A stretch of DNA of 64,000 bases from JADJQU01 sp035490315 (lineage in GTDB: Bacteria; Planctomycetota; UBA1135; GCA-002686595), in NCBI GenBank assembly GCA_035490315.1, contig DATHET010000221.1, positions 7,070-71,069 of the forward strand, read 5' to 3'. The notes below the pieces were generated by a model. It searched no databases and had not been told where the DNA came from. It saw only the letters and a list, made by a program, of their open reading frames with translations. This document shows, piece by piece, positions 60,355-64,000 of the stretch. Numbering within the stretch: position 1 is the stretch's first letter; every line of letters starts with the position of its first letter. The position numbers and the translations under genes were made by a program.

Positions 60355-62427
60355 ATGAGACTTCGAGCCACTTCCCTGGGCGTGCTGGTCCTCTGCCTGG
60401 GCGCCTGGCCGCGCACGGCAGGAGCTCAAGGGCCCGCCGTCACGCCTGACGGCGTCAAGCCCGACTGTGTCGAGCCCGACCGCGTCGAGCCCGAGACCAT
60501 CGGGCTCGATGGCGGCAAGCCAGAGGGTGCCAAGCCCGTCGCCGCCGACGACGTCGGCCTGTTCGATCTGACGCTCGAGCAGCTGATGGACGTCGAAGTC
60601 AGCGTCGCCGCGCGCCACGGCGAGCGGTTGCGCGACGTTCCGGCCGCTGTCTACGTGCTCACCGGCGACGAGATCCGCCGCGCGGGCCACACCAGCATCC
60701 AGGAAGCCCTGCGCATGGTCCCGGGCTTCCACGTCGCTCACTGGAAGAGCGCGGGCTGGGACGTGACGGCGCGCGGCTTCACCGGGTCGCTGTCCTCGAT
60801 CAACGAATCCTTCGCGAACCAGCTGCTCCTGATCATCGACGGCGTCTCGGTGTACAGCCCCGCCGAAGCCGGGATCTGGTGGCCGCTCTACGACGTCCCG
60901 ATCGACGACATCGACCGCATCGAGATCATCCGCGGCCCCGCGGGAACTCTGTGGGGCACCAATGCGATGAACGGCGTGGTCAACGTGATCACCAAGCATC
61001 CCAAGGACACGCAGGGCGGGCAGATCACGGGCACGGCCGGCGAGATGGAGCTGCGCGGCCACGTGCACCAGGGCGGCAAGCTCGGCGAGAACGGCTGGTA
61101 CCGCGCCTTCGTTTCCTACGGCAATCACCAGCCCCTGCCGAACAGCGACGGACATCGCTTCCAGGAGGACTGGCGCATCGCCAGCGCCGGGGTGCGCGCC
61201 GATTGGGATCTTGGCGCGCGCGGCCGCACGCGGCTTTTCACGACGATCTACACCTCGGAGTTCGGCGAGCAGCCGGTCGACGCGGGGATCCTCGGCCTTG
61301 CGGAATTCGACGACACGCCCAAGAACGGCGGGATGCTGCTCGGCAGCTGGGAGTTCGGCGAGCCGTCGGACGTGCAGCGCGTCCAGGGCTGGTACTCCGC
61401 GGATTGGCAGAAGCAGCTCAACCTGGACATGGACGTCCAGAACGTCGACCTGGAGTACACGCGCCACACGCAGCTGAGCGAGGAGAACGCTCTGACCTGG
61501 GGACTCGGCTATCGCCTGGCCCAGACGAATCTAGAGAGCGACAAGGGCTTCAACGATTTCGATCCCGAGTTCCGCCGCACTCACGGCGGCCGCCTGTTCC
61601 TGCAGGACGAGCTCGCGATCCCTTCGCTCGATTCGAAAGCGACCGTCGGCGCGCAGCTCGAGGTCGAGACCCTGGGCGGGCTGACGGTGCAACCCAACCT
61701 GCGTTGGATGTGGAACGCCACCGAACAGACCTCGATCTGGGCCGGCATCTCGCGCGCGGTGCGCACGCCCTCGCGCGAGGAAGTCGACCTGCTCGGATAC
61801 GACGACCCGAACCTTCCGCCGACGTTCATCGGCAACAAGGATTTTCGCAACGAGAAGGTCCTCGCCCACGAGATCGGGATCCGCACCAACGTCACCGAGA
61901 AGGTGCAGGTCGACGTCACCGCCTTCTACAACAAGTACGACGACCTGCAGACCTTCGAGTTCGATCCCAACGGCCTGGTCACCTACGGCAACAACGCCCA
62001 CGCGGTTGCCTACGGAGCGGAGCTGGCCCTCGATCTCGACCTGACGGAATCCTGGCGTGTGCGCTCGAGCTACACGTACTTCGACATGGATTTCGAGACC
62101 AACGGCAACGCCGCGGGCGGGTCGATCGACGACAAGGACGGTCTGGTCCCGAAGAACCACGCGAGCATCCGCTCCTACTACGACCTCGGCGAGAGCTGGG
62201 AGCTGGACACCGGCCTGTACTGGAGCGACTGGCTGCCTTTCTGGGACAACCCGGCGATCTTCCGCGTCGACGCGCGGCTGGGCTGGAAGCCGAGCTCGCA
62301 CGTCGAGTTCAGCCTCGGCGTCCAGGATGCGCAGGACACGCAGCATCCCGAGACCGGCGAGAACTTCACCACTTTCGGCGGCGAAGTGCACCGCAACATC
62401 TACGCCTCGCTGCGCCTCTCGTACTGA
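60355..62427 (+). CDS. TonB-dependent outer-membrane receptor
   Basis: 690 residues with a signal peptide (LGVLVLCLGAWPRTAGAQ). A low-complexity linker with repeated V(K/E)PD units follows, then the plug domain (LRDVPAAVYVLTGDEIRRAG, TSIQEALRMVPGFHVA, IEIIRGPAGTLWGTNAMNGV). The rest is a 22-strand-type barrel ending ASLRLSY with the terminal aromatic residue. A TonB-box-like stretch may be LEQLMDVEVSVAA. It probably imports an iron-chelate, sugar or cofactor; nothing fixes the ligand. It is divergent from the YfiR/kinase pair, an association seen in other genomes. Its last 28 bp overlap the 3' end of the convergent flavoprotein gene. Confidence 0.92.
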   Translation: MRLRATSLGVLVLCLGAWPRTAGAQGPAVTPDGVKPDCVEPDRVEPETIGLDGGKPEGAKPVAADDVGLFDLTLEQLMDVEVSVAARHGERLRDVPAAVYVLTGDEIRRAGHTSIQEALRMVPGFHVAHWKSAGWDVTARGFTGSLSSINESFANQLLLIIDGVSVYSPAEAGIWWPLYDVPIDDIDRIEIIRGPAGTLWGTNAMNGVVNVITKHPKDTQGGQITGTAGEMELRGHVHQGGKLGENGWYRAFVSYGNHQPLPNSDGHRFQEDWRIASAGVRADWDLGARGRTRLFTTIYTSEFGEQPVDAGILGLAEFDDTPKNGGMLLGSWEFGEPSDVQRVQGWYSADWQKQLNLDMDVQNVDLEYTRHTQLSEENALTWGLGYRLAQTNLESDKGFNDFDPEFRRTHGGRLFLQDELAIPSLDSKATVGAQLEVETLGGLTVQPNLRWMWNATEQTSIWAGISRAVRTPSREEVDLLGYDDPNLPPTFIGNKDFRNEKVLAHEIGIRTNVTEKVQVDVTAFYNKYDDLQTFEFDPNGLVTYGNNAHAVAYGAELALDLDLTESWRVRSSYTYFDMDFETNGNAAGGSIDDKDGLVPKNHASIRSYYDLGESWELDTGLYWSDWLPFWDNPAIFRVDARLGWKPSSHVEFSLGVQDAQDTQHPETGENFTTFGGEVHRNIYASLRLSY

Positions 62428-63635
62428 CTGGAAGCCACGGCGAGGCCGACCTTGCGGCCGCTGATCCAGGCCCAGAGGAAATTGAAGCCGCCGATGCGGC
62501 CGCAGACGTCGACGATCTCGCCGGCGAAGTACAGCCCGCCGACCTGACGACTCTCGAGCGTCGCGGTGCGCAGCTCGGAAAGTTGCACACCGCCGTCGGT
62601 GACTTCCGCGGTGCGATAGCCCTCGTTGCCGCTGACCGCCAGCTCGCAGCGGTTGAGCTCGCGCAGCAGAGCCTTGCGGCCCTCGCGCGAAAGTGCGCCG
62701 AGCGTCGACTCTGGCGCAAGGCCGCTGCGCGCAAGCAGCGTGTCGCTCAAGCGCCTCGGCAGGTGCTCGCGCAAGACGCTCGACAGAGTGTGTCGGCCGC
62801 CGCTGGTGAGCAGGGTCTCCCACGCGGGAGCGCTTTCTCCCAACCAGGCCGCCTCGAGCGTCGCGCCCGCGCCATCGGGCGCCGCGAATTGCCAGGACAC
62901 GTCGAGGGCCACCGGGCCGCTGAAGCCCTTGTGCGTGAACAGGAAATCGCCGGTTCGGGCATGCGCGATCTTGCCTTCGCGCACCACGCTCAATCGCACG
63001 GGAAGCGAGATGCCCGCGAGCTCCGCCCAGCATGCCTCGCCCGCGAGCAGCGGCACCAGCGCCGGATACAGCGGCGAAAGTCCGTGACCGAGCGCGCGCG
63101 CGAATTCGAAGCCGCGTCCGTCGCTGCCTGTCTTCGGCAGGGACAAGCCGCCCGTCGCGAGGCACAGCCGCTCGGCCAGGACGCTGCGGCCATCCTCGGC
63201 TGCGAGCTGGAACGCACCACGCTCGCCTTCGAGCCCGCGCTGGATCGCGTCGATCCGCAATCCCCCCACCAGCGATGCGCCGGAGCGCCCGAGGGCGTCG
63301 AGCAGCTTGACCACGACCTCACGCGGGTCGTCGCTCACCGGAAAGACCTTGCCCGTCGCCTCGACTTTGAGCGGGATCCCGAGCTCGATTTCAAAGAATT
63401 CGCGCACGGCTTCCAGCGGCCAGGACTGGAGCAGATTGCGCACGGAATTCATCGAGCCGTGCGTATGGAAATCGTCCCACTGCATTTTCGAGGGCAGGAC
63501 GTTGCAGCGCGCTCCGCCGCTGACGCGGATTTTCGCTCCGGGTTCCTTGCGCGTCTCCACGACCAGCGTGCGCACGCCGGCGCGCGCCGCGAAAATCCCG
63601 GCGAGCAGTCCCGCTGCTCCCGCGCCGACGACCAC
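62400..63635 (-). CDS. YhiN/HI0933-family flavoprotein (BaiN-like NAD(P)/FAD-dependent oxidoreductase)
   Basis: 411 residues. The N-terminal Rossmann motif VVGAGAAGLLAGIFAARAG binds FAD, followed by KIRVSGGARCNVLPS, the signature of this family. CLATGGLSLPKTGSDGRGFE and the C-terminal GLYFAGEIVDVCGRIGGFNF, then LWAWISGRKVG, complete it. Homologues are oxidoreductases of uncertain substrate (BaiN acts on bile-acid derivatives). Only GTG at 63635 gives an accepted start; codons upstream (FPWVGG on the other side) stay open to a stop at 63714, so a few residues could be missing. It overlaps the TonB receptor gene tail-to-tail. Confidence 0.9.
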   Translation of the reverse strand: MVVGAGAAGLLAGIFAARAGVRTLVVETRKEPGAKIRVSGGARCNVLPSKMQWDDFHTHGSMNSVRNLLQSWPLEAVREFFEIELGIPLKVEATGKVFPVSDDPREVVVKLLDALGRSGASLVGGLRIDAIQRGLEGERGAFQLAAEDGRSVLAERLCLATGGLSLPKTGSDGRGFEFARALGHGLSPLYPALVPLLAGEACWAELAGISLPVRLSVVREGKIAHARTGDFLFTHKGFSGPVALDVSWQFAAPDGAGATLEAAWLGESAPAWETLLTSGGRHTLSSVLREHLPRRLSDTLLARSGLAPESTLGALSREGRKALLRELNRCELAVSGNEGYRTAEVTDGGVQLSELRTATLESRQVGGLYFAGEIVDVCGRIGGFNFLWAWISGRKVGLAVASSQYERRSEA

Positions 63636-63765
63636 GAAGGGCCAAACTCCGCCAGGAGCGGGCGGAATCTCAGTCGGGCTCGCGGGAACTTCGAAGGCGC
63701 TGATGCGGGGACTCTACGCGCTCTGAGAACTCGTGCGCCGGCCTCTTCAGGCGCGGCGCATGGGA

Positions 63766-64000
63766 TCACCAGCCGCCTTCGTCATCCCCACCGCGACCGC
63801 CGCCGCGGCCGCCACCGCGACCACCGCCACCGCCGCCGCCGCCGTCGGAGTCAGGGCGACGGCGCTTGCCACCGCCACCGCCTCCCCCGCCGCCACCACC
63901 GCTGTAGCCGCCGCGGCCACCACCGCCGCCGCCGCCGGAGTATCCACCGCCGCCACCCGCCGGGCGGCCGCCGCCGCCACCGCCGCTGTAGCCGCCGCCA
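63766..64000 (-). CDS. Glycine-rich C-terminal tail of a protein, probably RRM-type RNA-binding (partial)
   Basis: The frame ending at the TGA at 63766-63768 encodes about 77 residues that are almost entirely Gly, with regularly placed Tyr-Ser and Arg (GGYSGGGGGG, RPAGGGGGYSGG, GRGGYSGG). A KRRRPDSD cluster, GRGGGRGGGRGG and a terminal DDEGGW follow. This is the composition of the disordered RGG tail of small RRM RNA-binding proteins common in bacteria such as planctomycetes and cyanobacteria. The RRM itself would lie beyond the window edge, so the call rests on the tail alone. It follows the flavoprotein gene on the same strand, separated by ~130 bp. Confidence 0.6.
   Translation of the reverse strand, partial: GGGYSGGGGGGRPAGGGGGYSGGGGGGGRGGYSGGGGGGGGGGGKRRRPDSDGGGGGGGGRGGGRGGGRGGDDEGGW

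Noticed and set aside
63747..63980. An Ala/Val-rich 77-residue minus-strand frame at the right edge.
   Set aside because: It is an out-of-frame reading of the Gly-rich tail. The Gly frame has Tyr-Ser and Arg spacing typical of RGG tails and a proper stop.

Overview
This window looks like chromosomal DNA from a high-GC member of the Planctomycetota. The evidence is a DUF1501 / planctomycete cytochrome C (PSD1, DUF1549-DUF1553) gene pair, a Ser/Thr kinase with a TPR tail, an ECF sigma factor with a long membrane-anchored C-terminal extension, and several secreted proteins. Two of those secreted proteins end in the same 143-residue Cys-containing module, which I associate (from recall, not a search) with deep-branching planctomycetes of the Saltatorellus/Poly30 type. 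No rRNA, CRISPR array, integrase or transposase was seen. One intact tRNA, tRNA-Leu(UAG), is present.

Layout. 0-6.3 kb: a translationally coupled set of an RluB/RsuA-type pseudouridine synthase and two M16 peptidase-like proteins (the second cut by the window edge), then an alpha/beta hydrolase convergent with recN. 6.3-15.3 kb: a secreted protein, a methyltransferase, a large hairpin, DUF1579, DUF1501 and PSD1 genes, a secreted beta-propeller, and thpR. 15.3-25.4 kb: a beta-helix-like secreted protein, nagA-rsmD, the divergent pdxJ-dapA pair, a GHKL ATPase, clpB and a methyltransferase with a long coiled coil. 25.4-32 kb: an accessory stretch with a decayed secreted-protein fragment, secreted, FG-GAP and TPR proteins and a membrane glycosyltransferase-like protein, all interspersed with ~100-bp palindromic repeats and a 107-bp-period tandem hairpin array. 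32-41 kb: a DUF234-type ATPase with a small Cys-pair partner, a bacilliredoxin, unknown small proteins, a secreted beta-propeller, and a radical SAM cluster. 41-51.8 kb: the kinase-TPR protein, ohr, the ECF-sigma/receptor fusion, an nrfA-like remnant, a candidate selenoprotein, tRNA-Leu, a hydrolase, a tRNA-Leu pseudogene and two related secreted proteins. 51.8-64 kb: alkaline phosphatase, a DUF2238 membrane protein, secreted proteins, an HDxxH zincin-like protein, a YfiR / hybrid histidine kinase / TonB-receptor module, a YhiN/HI0933-type flavoprotein, and the Gly-rich tail of an RNA-binding-type protein.

Many neighbours are coupled by 4-nt ATGA or GTGA overlaps (608-611, 2020-2023, 17723-17726, 19060-19063, 38069-38072, 51005-51008, 59508-59511), and this was used to choose several starts.

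The most interesting observations are four. (1) A lipoprotein-like, HMA-related gene at 48306-49085 reads through one in-frame UGA at the metal-binding loop, with a SECIS-like hairpin directly downstream, so it is a candidate selenoprotein. (2) A family of ~100-bp palindromes abuts gene 3' ends. One copy supplies the stop codons of two convergent genes, and a half copy lies in frame inside thpR. (3) A tandem array of structured 107-bp units and an AT-rich perfect inverted repeat precede the DUF234 ATPase. (4) A radical SAM enzyme is split from its SPASM-like partner, and three different enzymes share a 14-residue-period coiled-coil tail. All calls come from reading the sequence; no database search or folding program was run.
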